From Methylomicrobium lacus LW14 (GTDB lineage: Bacteria; Pseudomonadota; Gammaproteobacteria; Methylococcales; Methylomonadaceae), in the NCBI RefSeq assembly GCF_000527095.1, contig NZ_AZUN01000001.1:2583501-2647500 (forward strand): DNA of 64,000 nt, in the 5' to 3' direction. The first letter of the stretch is position 1. The number at the start of each line of letters is the position of its first letter. A model generated the notes under the pieces. It was not told where the DNA came from. It did no database searches and saw only the letters and a list, made by a program, of their open reading frames with translations. Made by a program: the position numbers and the translations under genes. Positions 18,131 to 26,783 of the stretch are shown here, piece by piece.

Positions 18131-18278
18131 GCAGGATGCGCCGACCCAGTCTGTCGCATCCTGCGTCTTCGATTGAATAGCTGGAAGCCGGCTGAGTTTC
18201 CCGATTCCAGCAAAATACACCGCTTTTAAAACTTCTCTCGATAGCCCCTAGAGAGAAGGAGCGAATCGCTCGCTCCTT
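18131..18278. terminator. Hairpins between convergent slyD and ihfB
   Basis: Two perfect hairpins lie in the roughly 330-base convergent gap. The first is GCAGGATGCG (18131-18140) with CGCATCCTGC (18155-18164). The second is AAGGAGCGA (18256-18264) with TCGCTCCTT (18270-18278). An alternative pairing CTTCTCTC/GAGAGAAG overlaps the second. Neither has a strong T-run, so a role in stopping both transcripts is plausible but not certain. I see no gene between 18112 and 18445. Confidence 0.45.
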
Positions 18279-18445
18279 ACCCCAGCACCCAAGTACGTAT
18301 GATTCCAGACATCCCGGAATCAATAGGCTTCAAAGACTGTCGTTGCTTACCTTACCACTCACATTCGACTGTAAAAGCCGATGCTTCGTCGAAACAGTCT
18401 GATTGAATTGAAAAAACGGTAGGGATTTTGGTAAACCGCTGACGG

Positions 18446-18757
18446 TTAGCCGGAAATTTCAAATTCGCCGGCAGAGCTGTCCACACGATCCCGCAATTCC
18501 TTGCCGGGTTTGAAATGCGGAACATATTTCTTAGACAGAGCAACCGATTCGCCGGTTTTAGGGTTACGCCCCATGCGCGGCGGACGCATATGCAGTGAAA
18601 AACTGCCAAAGCCTCTGATTTCGATCCGGTCACCGGTTGACAGGGCGTGGTTCATTTTTTCGATGATGCATTTGACCGCCAGTTCGACATCCTTGATTGC
18701 CAGATGCGGCTGCTGTCTGGCCAATGCTTCGATTAACTCGGATTTTGTCACATTCAA
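18446..18757 (-). CDS. ihfB: Integration host factor subunit beta
   Basis: 103 residues of the HU/IHF family. The beta subunit is indicated by the start MNVTKSELIEALARQQPHL and by the DNA-binding arm GFGSFSLHMRPPRMGRNPKTG, with the intercalating proline at RNP. It dimerises with IhfA to bend DNA at promoters and recombination sites. It lies just downstream of rpsA in the same direction, the usual gammaproteobacterial order. Confidence 0.95.
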   Translation of the reverse strand: MNVTKSELIEALARQQPHLAIKDVELAVKCIIEKMNHALSTGDRIEIRGFGSFSLHMRPPRMGRNPKTGESVALSKKYVPHFKPGKELRDRVDSSAGEFEISG

Positions 18758-18820
18758 TCCTGCGAAAAATTAATAACATGAATGGGACGCGCCAGACGGC
18801 GCGTCCCGGATCGATGGTGT

Positions 18821-20479
18821 TTATTTTTCAATTTGCTTGAACAGGTCACCCAACGTCGGCGTAGCCGATTGTTGTGTGTAATCCTTAAGGGCGGTTGACT
18901 CTTCGTCCTGATCCTTCGCTTTGATCGACAAAGAAATTGACTTGCTCTTCTTGTCCACACCGATGAATTTGGCTTCGATCGTTTCGCCTTCTTTCAACAG
19001 CGTGCGCGCATCTTCGACGCGGTCGCGTTGAATTTCGGAAGCACGGATATAGCCTTCGACATAGTCGGCCAGCGTCACGACCGCACCTTTCGCATCGACT
19101 TCCTTAATCACGCCTCTGACCAGGCTACCTTTTTCATGGGTCGCCAGGAAGTTTTGGAACGGGTCTTGCTCCAGTTGCTTGATGCCCAAAGAGATACGTT
19201 CACGCTCTGGATCGACAGCCAAGATGACCGTTTCGATCTCGTCGCCTTTCTTGTAGTCGCGTACCGCGGTTTCGCCGTCGTCGGCCCAAGAAATGTCGGA
19301 CATATGTACCAGACCGTCGATGCCGCCATCCAGACCGATGAAGATACCAAAATCGGTGATCGATTTGATCTTGCCCGAAATCTTGTCGCCTTTGTTATGA
19401 GTTGCCGCAAATTCATCCCATGGGTTGATTTTGCATTGCTTCATACCCAGAGAAATACGGCGGCGTTCTTCGTCGATTTCGAGGATCATCACTTCGACTT
19501 CGTCGCCCAATTGAACGATCTTGGAAGGATTGACGTTCTTGTTGGTCCAGTCCATTTCGGAGACGTGTACCAAGCCTTCGACGCCTTCTTCGATCTCGAC
19601 GAAGCAGCCGTAATCGGTCAGGTTGTTGACCTTACCGAATACGCGATGGCCGGCAGGATAACGGCGGCCGATGTTTTGCCATGGGTCTTCACCCATTTGC
19701 TTCATGCCCAGAGAGACGCGGTTCTTGTCTTTGTCGTATTTCAGAACCTTGACCTTGACTTCCTGGCCGATCTCGACGCATTCGGAAGGATGACGGACAC
19801 GGCGCCATGCCATATCGGTGATGTGCAGCAAGCCGTCGATGCCACCGAGGTCGATGAACGCGCCGTAGTCGGTCAGGTTCTTCACGATACCGGTCACGAC
19901 TGCGCCTTCTTCGAGCGTCTTCAGCAATTCTTCTCTTTCGACGCTGTATTCCTTTTCGACGACAGCGCGGCGAGACAGAACGACGTTATTGCGTTTTTGG
20001 TCGATCTTAATGACCTTGAACTCGAGGTCGCGATTTTCCAGGAACGCGGTATCGCGGATAGGACGCACGTCGACCAAAGAACCCGGCAAGAAGGCACGCA
20101 ACGCGCCAACCGCCACGGTGAAACCACCACGGACTTTGCCGTTGATGCGGCCCACAACGGTCTCGCTTTTTTCGAAGGCGTTTTCGAGTTCGGCCCAAGC
20201 CTTATTTCTCTTCGCTTTGTCGCGCGACAGAAGAGTAGCTCCCAAGCCGTCTTCGAACAGATCCAGCGCGACTTCGACTTCGTCGCCGATCTGGACTTCC
20301 AGTTCGCCATCGTTGTTCAAAAATTGCCACTTCGGAATCACGCCTTCCGATTTGGCATGCGTGCTGACAATGATCATGTCATTTTCAATATCAACAACGG
20401 TACCGATCAGCATGTCGCCCGGCGACATTTTGGTCTTGTTTAAACTTTCTTCAAGTAACGCAGCAAAGCTTTCGCTCAT
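18821..20479 (-). CDS. rpsA: 30S ribosomal protein S1
   Basis: 552 residues from MSESFAALLEESL. The longer frame to 20530 starts in the cmk-rpsA gap and adds residues atypical of S1. Six S1 OB-fold repeats can be followed; examples are GTVVDIENDMIIVS, GIVKNLTDYGAFIDLGGIDG, GKVNNLTDYGCFVEIEEGVE and GKIKSITDFGIFIGLDGGID. S1 binds the 5' region of mRNA and helps initiation on structured or weak ribosome sites. It is part of the cmk-rpsA-ihfB run. Confidence 0.96.
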   Translation of the reverse strand: MSESFAALLEESLNKTKMSPGDMLIGTVVDIENDMIIVSTHAKSEGVIPKWQFLNNDGELEVQIGDEVEVALDLFEDGLGATLLSRDKAKRNKAWAELENAFEKSETVVGRINGKVRGGFTVAVGALRAFLPGSLVDVRPIRDTAFLENRDLEFKVIKIDQKRNNVVLSRRAVVEKEYSVEREELLKTLEEGAVVTGIVKNLTDYGAFIDLGGIDGLLHITDMAWRRVRHPSECVEIGQEVKVKVLKYDKDKNRVSLGMKQMGEDPWQNIGRRYPAGHRVFGKVNNLTDYGCFVEIEEGVEGLVHVSEMDWTNKNVNPSKIVQLGDEVEVMILEIDEERRRISLGMKQCKINPWDEFAATHNKGDKISGKIKSITDFGIFIGLDGGIDGLVHMSDISWADDGETAVRDYKKGDEIETVILAVDPERERISLGIKQLEQDPFQNFLATHEKGSLVRGVIKEVDAKGAVVTLADYVEGYIRASEIQRDRVEDARTLLKEGETIEAKFIGVDKKSKSISLSIKAKDQDEESTALKDYTQQSATPTLGDLFKQIEK

Positions 20480-20571
20480 TTTGTTTGTATCCCGCCAACC
20501 CAAAAACACGGCCGGCATAATTAATGTCAAAGTTGAAAAAAACCGCTAATCTCAGGATTGCGGCCGTTCTT

Positions 20572-21234
20572 TTAACCCTTGCGGACTAAATTCAGGATTT
20601 CCTCGACGACTGAGTCAATCGTCATATCGGAAGAATCGAGATAAAGCGCATCGCTCGCCATCGCGAGAGGGGCCGTTGCCCGTTCCCTGTCGCGGCGATC
20701 GCGCTCTTCTATCTCGTTGGTTATTTGTTCTAGGTTAGCATCAATTCCTTTTTCTTTCAACTGTTTATAGCGCCGCAACCCCCTTTCGGAGGCGCTCGCG
20801 GTCAAAAACACCTTGAAAGAGGCTTCCGGAAATACGACCGTGCCCATGTCCCGACCATCCGCGACCAAGCCTGGCAACTGCTTGAAATCGCGCTGCTTTT
20901 GCAGCAGCACCCGGCGAACGTCGGGAATCGCGGCAACGGTCGATGCGATACTGCCTGTGCTTTCCAATGGAATCTCGGCGGTCACATCAATGCCGCCCAG
21001 TCTAACGGCTAACTCCTCGTCGCACTCAAATTCCAATTGCATCGCTTTCGCCACGCCGGCGACCGCGGCTGCATCGGCAAGATCCACACCTTGTTGGGTC
21101 ACAGCCAGCCCCAGCGCGCGGTAAATCGAGCCGCTGTCCAGATAATGCCAGCCGAGCCTTTTCGCCGCCAGCCGGCTGACCGTGCCTTTGCCGGCGCCGC
21201 TCGGCCCGTCGATCGTCAGCACCGGAATCATCAT
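20572..21234 (-). CDS. cmk: Cytidylate kinase
   Basis: 220 residues. The P-loop is GPSGAGKGT at residues 9-17 (DGPSGAGKGTVSRLA), followed by the NMP-binding segment and the LID region (EIEERDRRDRERATAPL). It phosphorylates CMP and dCMP to diphosphates. It starts inside the aroA stop (ATGA overlap) with GGAGG just before it, so the two are translationally coupled. The aroA-cmk-rpsA order is conserved in gammaproteobacteria. Confidence 0.95.
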   Translation of the reverse strand: MMIPVLTIDGPSGAGKGTVSRLAAKRLGWHYLDSGSIYRALGLAVTQQGVDLADAAAVAGVAKAMQLEFECDEELAVRLGGIDVTAEIPLESTGSIASTVAAIPDVRRVLLQKQRDFKQLPGLVADGRDMGTVVFPEASFKVFLTASASERGLRRYKQLKEKGIDANLEQITNEIEERDRRDRERATAPLAMASDALYLDSSDMTIDSVVEEILNLVRKG

Positions 21235-22553
21235 GCCTCCAGGACGCTGATGTCGAGACCGAGCCGTTTAACCAGGTCCTTGAATTCAGGAAACGAGGTA
21301 TTCACGTTCAGGCAGTCCAGGATCGTGATCGGAGCGTTCGCGCGCAGGCCAGCGATCGAAAACGCCATCGCAATCCGGTGATCGCCGTGCGATTCGACCG
21401 TGCCGCCGCCGATCGGGTTCCCGCCTTGAATTACCATGCCGTCCGGAGTCGGCTCGGCATCGACGCCCAAAATCTTGAGGCCGTCGGCCATCACCTGAAT
21501 CCGGTCCGATTCCTTGACCCGAAGCTCTTCCGCGCCGGTCAGGCGGGTTCGCCCTTCCGCAGAGGCCGCCGCGACAAACAGCACCGGAAATTCATCGATC
21601 GCCAGAGGCACCAGTGCTTCCGGAATATCGATGCCTTTTAATTGACTATATTGGACATGCAAATCGGCGACAGGTTCCCCGCCAACGACACGTTCGTTCA
21701 AAACTTCGATCTTCGCGCCCATCAATTTCAAGATGTCGATCACGCCGGTACGGGTCGGATTGATGCCGACATGCTTCAAAAGCAGATCGGAACCCGGCGC
21801 AATCGACGCGCCGACCAGGAAAAACGCGGCCGAGGAAATATCGCTCGGCACGTCGATTTCGCAGGCGGTCAGCTTGCCGTTCGCATTGATCGTGACCTTG
21901 TTGCCTTCTTTTTTGACCGGATAGTTGAAGCCTGACAACATCCGTTCGGTGTGATCGCGCGTCGGCGCCGGCTCGGTCACCGAAGTGTCTCCTTGCGCGT
22001 ACATGCCGGCCAGCAGCAGGCAGGATTTAACCTGCGCGCTCGCCATCGGCATCGTGTAATCGATGCCCTGCATTTGCCCGGCCTTGCCGGTGATATATAA
22101 CGGCGCCGTGCCTTTTTCGGTGGTTTTGATCTCCGCGCCCATCGCTTTCAACGGCTCGGTGACCCGCTTCATCGGCCGGCCCGACAGCGACTTGTCGCCG
22201 GTCAACACCGAATCGAACGCCTGCCCTGACAAAAGACCGCTGAGCAAACGCATCGAGGTGCCGGAATTGCCGAGATACAATTCTTTTTCCGGCGCTTTTA
22301 AACCATGCTTGCCGACGCCGTAAATCGTCAGCTCGCCGTTGACCGGGCCTTCGATCTTGACGCCCATGTCGCGAAACGCCTGCAGGGTCGCCAGCGCATC
22401 TTCCGCTTCGAGAAAGCCCTTCACATGGGTGACGCCCTCGGCCAGGGAGCCCAGCATGATCGATCGGTGTGAAACCGATTTATCCCCCGGCACCCGCGCC
22501 TCGCCCTGTAAACTGCCGCCCGGATTGACTTTGAAAGTAATGGATTTGCTCAT
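21231..22553 (-). CDS. aroA: 3-phosphoshikimate 1-carboxyvinyltransferase
   Basis: 440 residues. It condenses shikimate 3-phosphate with PEP in the aromatic amino-acid pathway. Recognisable blocks are PGDKSVSHRSIMLGSLAEG, LGNSGTSMRLLSGLLSG, DKSLSGRPMKRV, and late ELRVKESDRI and SHGDHRIAM. The 90-101 loop sequence LGNSGTSMRLLSG is closer to the class II style (NSGTSMRL) than to the E. coli NAGTAMRP. It follows tyrA with a one-base gap. Confidence 0.95.
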   Translation of the reverse strand: MSKSITFKVNPGGSLQGEARVPGDKSVSHRSIMLGSLAEGVTHVKGFLEAEDALATLQAFRDMGVKIEGPVNGELTIYGVGKHGLKAPEKELYLGNSGTSMRLLSGLLSGQAFDSVLTGDKSLSGRPMKRVTEPLKAMGAEIKTTEKGTAPLYITGKAGQMQGIDYTMPMASAQVKSCLLLAGMYAQGDTSVTEPAPTRDHTERMLSGFNYPVKKEGNKVTINANGKLTACEIDVPSDISSAAFFLVGASIAPGSDLLLKHVGINPTRTGVIDILKLMGAKIEVLNERVVGGEPVADLHVQYSQLKGIDIPEALVPLAIDEFPVLFVAAASAEGRTRLTGAEELRVKESDRIQVMADGLKILGVDAEPTPDGMVIQGGNPIGGGTVESHGDHRIAMAFSIAGLRANAPITILDCLNVNTSFPEFKDLVKRLGLDISVLEA

Positions 22554-22554
22554 A

Positions 22555-23430
22555 TTAATTTTCTAACTGGTCTAAAAAGCGTTGCCGTGCATTTTTGGCA
22601 TACGAGAAGGTTTCAAAAAGGCGCCGGCCGTCGTTGTCCGCCAGCAGTTGTTCAATCTTGTCCAATTCGGTCTTCAGCTGATGCAGCAGCGGGATCAACT
22701 GGTCTTTGTTCGCCGTGCAGATGTCCCGCCACATGGTCGGGTCGCTCGAGGCGATGCGGGTAAAATCGCGAAAACCGCCGGCCGCGTATTTGAAGATTTC
22801 GCACTGTTCGTCTTGCCGCCCGAGCATGTCGACCAGTGCGAACGCGAGCAGATGCGGCAAATGGCTGGTCGCGGCCAATACCGCGTCGTGATGCTCCGCG
22901 CTCATCACCGACACCAGCGAGCCGATGCGCTCCCAAAAAATTTGAATTTTGTTCAGTGCGGCAGGTTCGGTATGATCGAGCGGGGTGATGATCAGGCGCC
23001 GGCGCAGAAACAAGTCCGGCAGCGCGGCTTCGACGCCGCTGTTTTCGGCGCCCGCGATCGGATGCGCGGGCACCAGATTGCCCGGAACGCGGCCGAACAC
23101 ACGCTCGGCGGCCGCGATCACATTGCTCTTGGTGCTGCCGACATCGCTGTAGACGCAAGCATTCGACCAATACGGTTTCAGCAGAGCAAACACCGATTCG
23201 ACCGCGCCGACCGGCACCGCGACCACGACTGCATCCGTGCCTTCGAGAGCCAACTCGATATCGAGAAAGTACTCGTCGATCACACCCAGGCGTTTCGCGG
23301 TTTCGAGGTTCTGCCGCTCCTGTTCGCGGCCGTAACCGACGATGCTGGCGGCCAGGCCGCAGCTGCGCGCCGCGCGCGCGATCGAACCGCCGATCAGGCC
23401 GACGCCGATGATGCAGAGGCGGTTAAACAT
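22555..23430 (-). CDS. tyrA: Prephenate dehydrogenase
   Basis: 291 residues. The Rossmann motif GVGLIGGSIARAARSCG at the N terminus binds the nicotinamide cofactor, and HPIAGAENSGVEAA holds the substrate-site His. It oxidises prephenate (possibly arogenate; the two cannot be told apart here) to the tyrosine precursor. No chorismate mutase or ACT domain is fused, unlike E. coli TyrA. It is packed between hisC (5-base gap) and aroA. Confidence 0.93.
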   Translation of the reverse strand: MFNRLCIIGVGLIGGSIARAARSCGLAASIVGYGREQERQNLETAKRLGVIDEYFLDIELALEGTDAVVVAVPVGAVESVFALLKPYWSNACVYSDVGSTKSNVIAAAERVFGRVPGNLVPAHPIAGAENSGVEAALPDLFLRRRLIITPLDHTEPAALNKIQIFWERIGSLVSVMSAEHHDAVLAATSHLPHLLAFALVDMLGRQDEQCEIFKYAAGGFRDFTRIASSDPTMWRDICTANKDQLIPLLHQLKTELDKIEQLLADNDGRRLFETFSYAKNARQRFLDQLEN

Positions 23431-23435
23431 GAAAT

Positions 23436-24548
23436 TTAGGCATTATTCAAGCACTCGGTCAGCGCCTGCAAGAACAGGTTGTTTTCTTCCTGGGTGCCGA
23501 TGCTGATCCGAAGGTGATTCGGCATTTCGTAATTTGCGACCGGTCGGACAATCACGCCCTTGCGGAGCAAGGCCGCATAGACCGGCGCTGCGGGCTCGCT
23601 CAGATCGACCGAAACGAAATTGCCGGCCGACGGAATCCAGCCGAGGCCGAGGTTCTTGAAACCTTCGGTCAGCTGCTTCATGCCGAGCGTATTGTTTTTG
23701 ATCGTATTTTGCAGATGCTCGCTGTCGTCGAGCGCGGCTTCGGCGGCGGCCAGGGCCAGCGAGTTGTTATTGAACGGCTGCCGGACCCGGTTCAGAATAT
23801 CGGCCATTTCAGGGCTCGATAAACAGTAACCGATGCGCAGTCCGGCCAGGCCGTAAGCCTTCGAGAAGGTGCGCGCGACCACCAGGTTCGGGCATTGACC
23901 GAGCCAGTCGATCGCATCCTGCTCGCCCTTGCGGTGCACGAATTCGTAATAGGCCTCATCGAGTACGCAGATGCAACTTGCCGGCAGCGATTTGATGAAT
24001 TCTTCCAGTTGCGACTGCGGCAGCAGCGTGCCGGTCGGATTGTTCGGATTCGCGATGAACACCACGCGGGTCTCGGCATTCACCCGCGCCCGGATCGCCT
24101 GCAAATCGTGTCCGTAATTCACCGCCGGCGCGACGACCGACTTGGCGCCGACGGCCTGGGTCACGATCGGATAGACCGCGAAGGCATGCCGGGAAAAAAC
24201 CGCATTCAGGCCGGGCGCCAAAAATGCCCGCGCGACCAGTTCCAGAATTTCGTTCGAGCCGTTGCCGAGCGTGATTTGCGCAGGCTCGACGTTGAACTTC
24301 TTCGCCAAGGCATTTTTCAAACTGAAACCGCTGCCGTCCGGATATAACGCCAATTCCGACAATGTCTTTCGCATCGCGGCCAACGCTTTCGTGCTCGGCC
24401 CCAACGGATTCTCATTCGATGCGAGCTTAACCACGCGCTCAAGCCCTAACTCGCGCTGCAATTCTTCGATCGGTTTGCCGGGCACATAAGGAACCAGTTG
24501 TTGGACGCCGGCAACGGCAAGTTGGGAAATGGATAGCGCTGTGGTCAT
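23436..24548 (-). CDS. hisC: Histidinol-phosphate aminotransferase
   Basis: 370 residues, a class I/II PLP aminotransferase. Landmarks are KLASNENPLGPS near the N terminus, FIANPNNPTGTLL with the Asn binding PLP, DEAYYEFV, and the Schiff-base lysine in ARTFSKAYGLAGLRIGY. It converts imidazole-acetol phosphate to histidinol phosphate and often also serves phenylalanine and tyrosine transamination. Its place between pheA and tyrA supports an aromatic role, as for the hisC2 copies of pseudomonads. Confidence 0.93.
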   Translation of the reverse strand: MTTALSISQLAVAGVQQLVPYVPGKPIEELQRELGLERVVKLASNENPLGPSTKALAAMRKTLSELALYPDGSGFSLKNALAKKFNVEPAQITLGNGSNEILELVARAFLAPGLNAVFSRHAFAVYPIVTQAVGAKSVVAPAVNYGHDLQAIRARVNAETRVVFIANPNNPTGTLLPQSQLEEFIKSLPASCICVLDEAYYEFVHRKGEQDAIDWLGQCPNLVVARTFSKAYGLAGLRIGYCLSSPEMADILNRVRQPFNNNSLALAAAEAALDDSEHLQNTIKNNTLGMKQLTEGFKNLGLGWIPSAGNFVSVDLSEPAAPVYAALLRKGVIVRPVANYEMPNHLRISIGTQEENNLFLQALTECLNNA

Positions 24549-24587
24549 AAGGTCTCGTTGTCTGGTCGCGGCACTAAGCCGAAAAAA

Positions 24588-25673
24588 TCAAAGCACGGCC
24601 TTCGGATAGGAGCCGAGCAATTTGAGCATGTTCACATTGGCTTTCAACAGGGCCAAGGCTTCCGCGACCTTCGGGTCTTCGCTATGGCCGTCGATGTCGA
24701 TGAAAAACACATATTCCCATAAGCCCTGACGAGACGGCCGCGATTCGATATTGACCATGCCGATGCCGAATTTCGCAAACGACTCCAGCGCCCGATACAG
24801 CGCACCCGGCTGGTTGCCGGTCGAAAATACCAATGAAGTTTTATCCTTGCCGGTCGAAGCGGAATCCTGCTTGCCGATCACGATGAAGCGGGTCGTATTG
24901 TTCTCTTGGTCCTCGATATTATTTTCGAGCACCGGCAACTGATAAACCTCGGCCGCCGCCAGTCCTGCGATCGCGGCGGTGTGTTTATTGCTCGACGCCA
25001 GACGCGCGGCCTCCGCATTGCTGCTGACCGCGGTCACCTTCGCCTGAGGCAGATGCTTATCGAGCCAAAGCCGGCACTGCGCCAGCGACTGCTGATGCGA
25101 AAAAATCTCGGTAATCCCGGCCAGCGACTCGGCATGCCCCATCAAGTTTTGATGCACGCGCACTTCGACCTCGCCGCAGATTTTCAACGGCGAAATCAGA
25201 AAGCGGTCCAGCGTATGATTGATCACACCTTCGGTCGAGTTTTCGACCGGCACCACGCCGAAATGGCACTTGCCCAGCTCGACCGCGTTGAACACATCGC
25301 CGATCGCCGCGACCGGTATCGTATTCACCGAGGAGCCGAAATGCTTGAACACCGCCTGCTGGGAAAAAGTGCCTTCAGGGCCCAAAAAAGCCACTTCGAG
25401 CGGCTTTTCGAGCGCGAGACAAGCCGACATCAACTCGCGGAAGAAGCGCATCGCGGTATGATCCGGCAGCGGTCCCTGATTCAAATCTTGAATCCGCCTC
25501 AACACCAACGCTTCACGGTCGGGCCGGTAAAACGTGCCCTGCTCGCCTTCGGCGATCTTGGTCTTCGCAACCTCCTCCGCGCATTGTGCACGCCGATTGA
25601 TCAGTTGCAGAATTTCCGCATCGATCGCATCGATTTCGGTTCTGATTTCCGCAAGAGGTCTGACAGACGACAT
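24588..25673 (-). CDS. pheA: Bifunctional chorismate mutase/prephenate dehydratase
   Basis: 361 residues. The AroQ chorismate mutase helix bundle occupies about 1-90 (LAEIRTEIDAIDAEILQLIN). The prephenate dehydratase domain follows (VAFLGPEGTFSQQAV, PVENSTEGVINHTLDRF, NTTRFIVIG). A C-terminal ACT domain begins around residue 275 (KTSLVFSTGNQPGALYRAL, then GIGMVNIESRPSRQGLWEY); it carries the ESRP phenylalanine-binding motif and allows feedback inhibition. It is between serC and hisC in the aromatic block. Confidence 0.95.
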   Translation of the reverse strand: MSSVRPLAEIRTEIDAIDAEILQLINRRAQCAEEVAKTKIAEGEQGTFYRPDREALVLRRIQDLNQGPLPDHTAMRFFRELMSACLALEKPLEVAFLGPEGTFSQQAVFKHFGSSVNTIPVAAIGDVFNAVELGKCHFGVVPVENSTEGVINHTLDRFLISPLKICGEVEVRVHQNLMGHAESLAGITEIFSHQQSLAQCRLWLDKHLPQAKVTAVSSNAEAARLASSNKHTAAIAGLAAAEVYQLPVLENNIEDQENNTTRFIVIGKQDSASTGKDKTSLVFSTGNQPGALYRALESFAKFGIGMVNIESRPSRQGLWEYVFFIDIDGHSEDPKVAEALALLKANVNMLKLLGSYPKAVL

Positions 25674-25701
25674 AGGGGCTCCCTCCGGCTTCGACCTGAG
25701 C

Positions 25702-26781
25702 TTAGTGCGTTCTTTCGAACTCGGCCATGAACTCGCGCAAGGCCTTCACGCCGGCCTCAGGCATCGCGTTGTAGATGCTCGCGCGCATGCCGCCGACCGA
25801 ACGGTGGCCTTTCAGCTCGAACAGTCCGTTCGCTTCCGCCGCCGCCAGGAAAGGCTTGTCGAGCGCCTGATCTTTCAGGATGAACGGCACGTTCATCCGC
25901 GAGCGGTAAGGCACATCGACAGGGTTGTTATATAGGGATGATTTGTCGATCAGATCATACAACAGCGCGCTTTTCGCGATATTGCGCTGTTCGATCGCGG
26001 CCACGCCGCCCTGCGCCTTCAACCATTTCAGCACCAGGCCGACCAGATACCAGTTGTAGGTCGCCGGCGTATTCAGCATCGAACCGTTCTTGGCCTGATC
26101 CGCATAATTGAATACCTGCGGCGTCGTTTTCGGTGCATGGCCGATCAGATCGTCGCGCACGATCACGACCGTCACACCGGCGGGTCCCATGTTCTTTTGC
26201 GTACCGGCATAGATGATGCCGAATTGGCTTACATCGACCGAACGCGACAGGATGTTCGACGACATGTCGGACACCAGGGTCAGCCCTTGGCTGTCCGGGA
26301 TAGACTGGAATTCGACGCCGTGGATCGTTTCGTTCGAGGTATAGTGCAGATACGCCGCGTCCTGATCGATAGCCCAGCCGGCTACGTCCGGAATCGTCGT
26401 AAACTTGGACGCTTCGGAATTCGCGCTGAGCACGACCTCGCAATAATTGCCCGCATCCTTGATCGCCTTTTCGGACCAGGCGCCGGTGTTTACATAGCAG
26501 GCCTTGGTCTTGCCTTGCAGAATGTTTTGCGGAATCATCGAGAACTGCGCGGTCGCTCCGCCTTGCAGGAACAGCACCTTATAATTTTCCGGAATCGCCA
26601 TCAATTCGCGCAAATCCTGTTCCAGCTCTTCGGCGATGATCGAGAAAAACTTGCCGCGATGGCTCATTTCCATCACCGACATGCCGCTGTCCCGCCATTC
26701 GATCATTTCATCGCGCGCCTGGACCAACACTTCTTCGGGGAATGCCGAGGGGCCGGCGCTAAAATTAAAAACTCGTGACAT
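25702..26781 (-). CDS. serC: Phosphoserine aminotransferase
   Basis: 359 residues from ATG at 26781, which is preceded by GGAGAAGAG; a GTG two codons earlier is less likely. It is a PLP class V aminotransferase. MSRVFNFSAGPSAFPEEVL is the hallmark N terminus, and the PLP lysine lies in IIYAGTQKNMGPAGVTVVIV. It makes 3-phosphoserine and, in PLP biosynthesis, 4-phosphohydroxythreonine. It starts two bases after the gyrA stop. Confidence 0.95.
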   Translation of the reverse strand: MSRVFNFSAGPSAFPEEVLVQARDEMIEWRDSGMSVMEMSHRGKFFSIIAEELEQDLRELMAIPENYKVLFLQGGATAQFSMIPQNILQGKTKACYVNTGAWSEKAIKDAGNYCEVVLSANSEASKFTTIPDVAGWAIDQDAAYLHYTSNETIHGVEFQSIPDSQGLTLVSDMSSNILSRSVDVSQFGIIYAGTQKNMGPAGVTVVIVRDDLIGHAPKTTPQVFNYADQAKNGSMLNTPATYNWYLVGLVLKWLKAQGGVAAIEQRNIAKSALLYDLIDKSSLYNNPVDVPYRSRMNVPFILKDQALDKPFLAAAEANGLFELKGHRSVGGMRASIYNAMPEAGVKALREFMAEFERTH

Positions 26782-26783
26782 GA

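Noticed and set aside
19028..20443. Long open frame on the strand opposite rpsA
   Set aside because: It lies entirely antisense to rpsA, has no recognisable motif and mirrors the third-position GC bias of the real gene.
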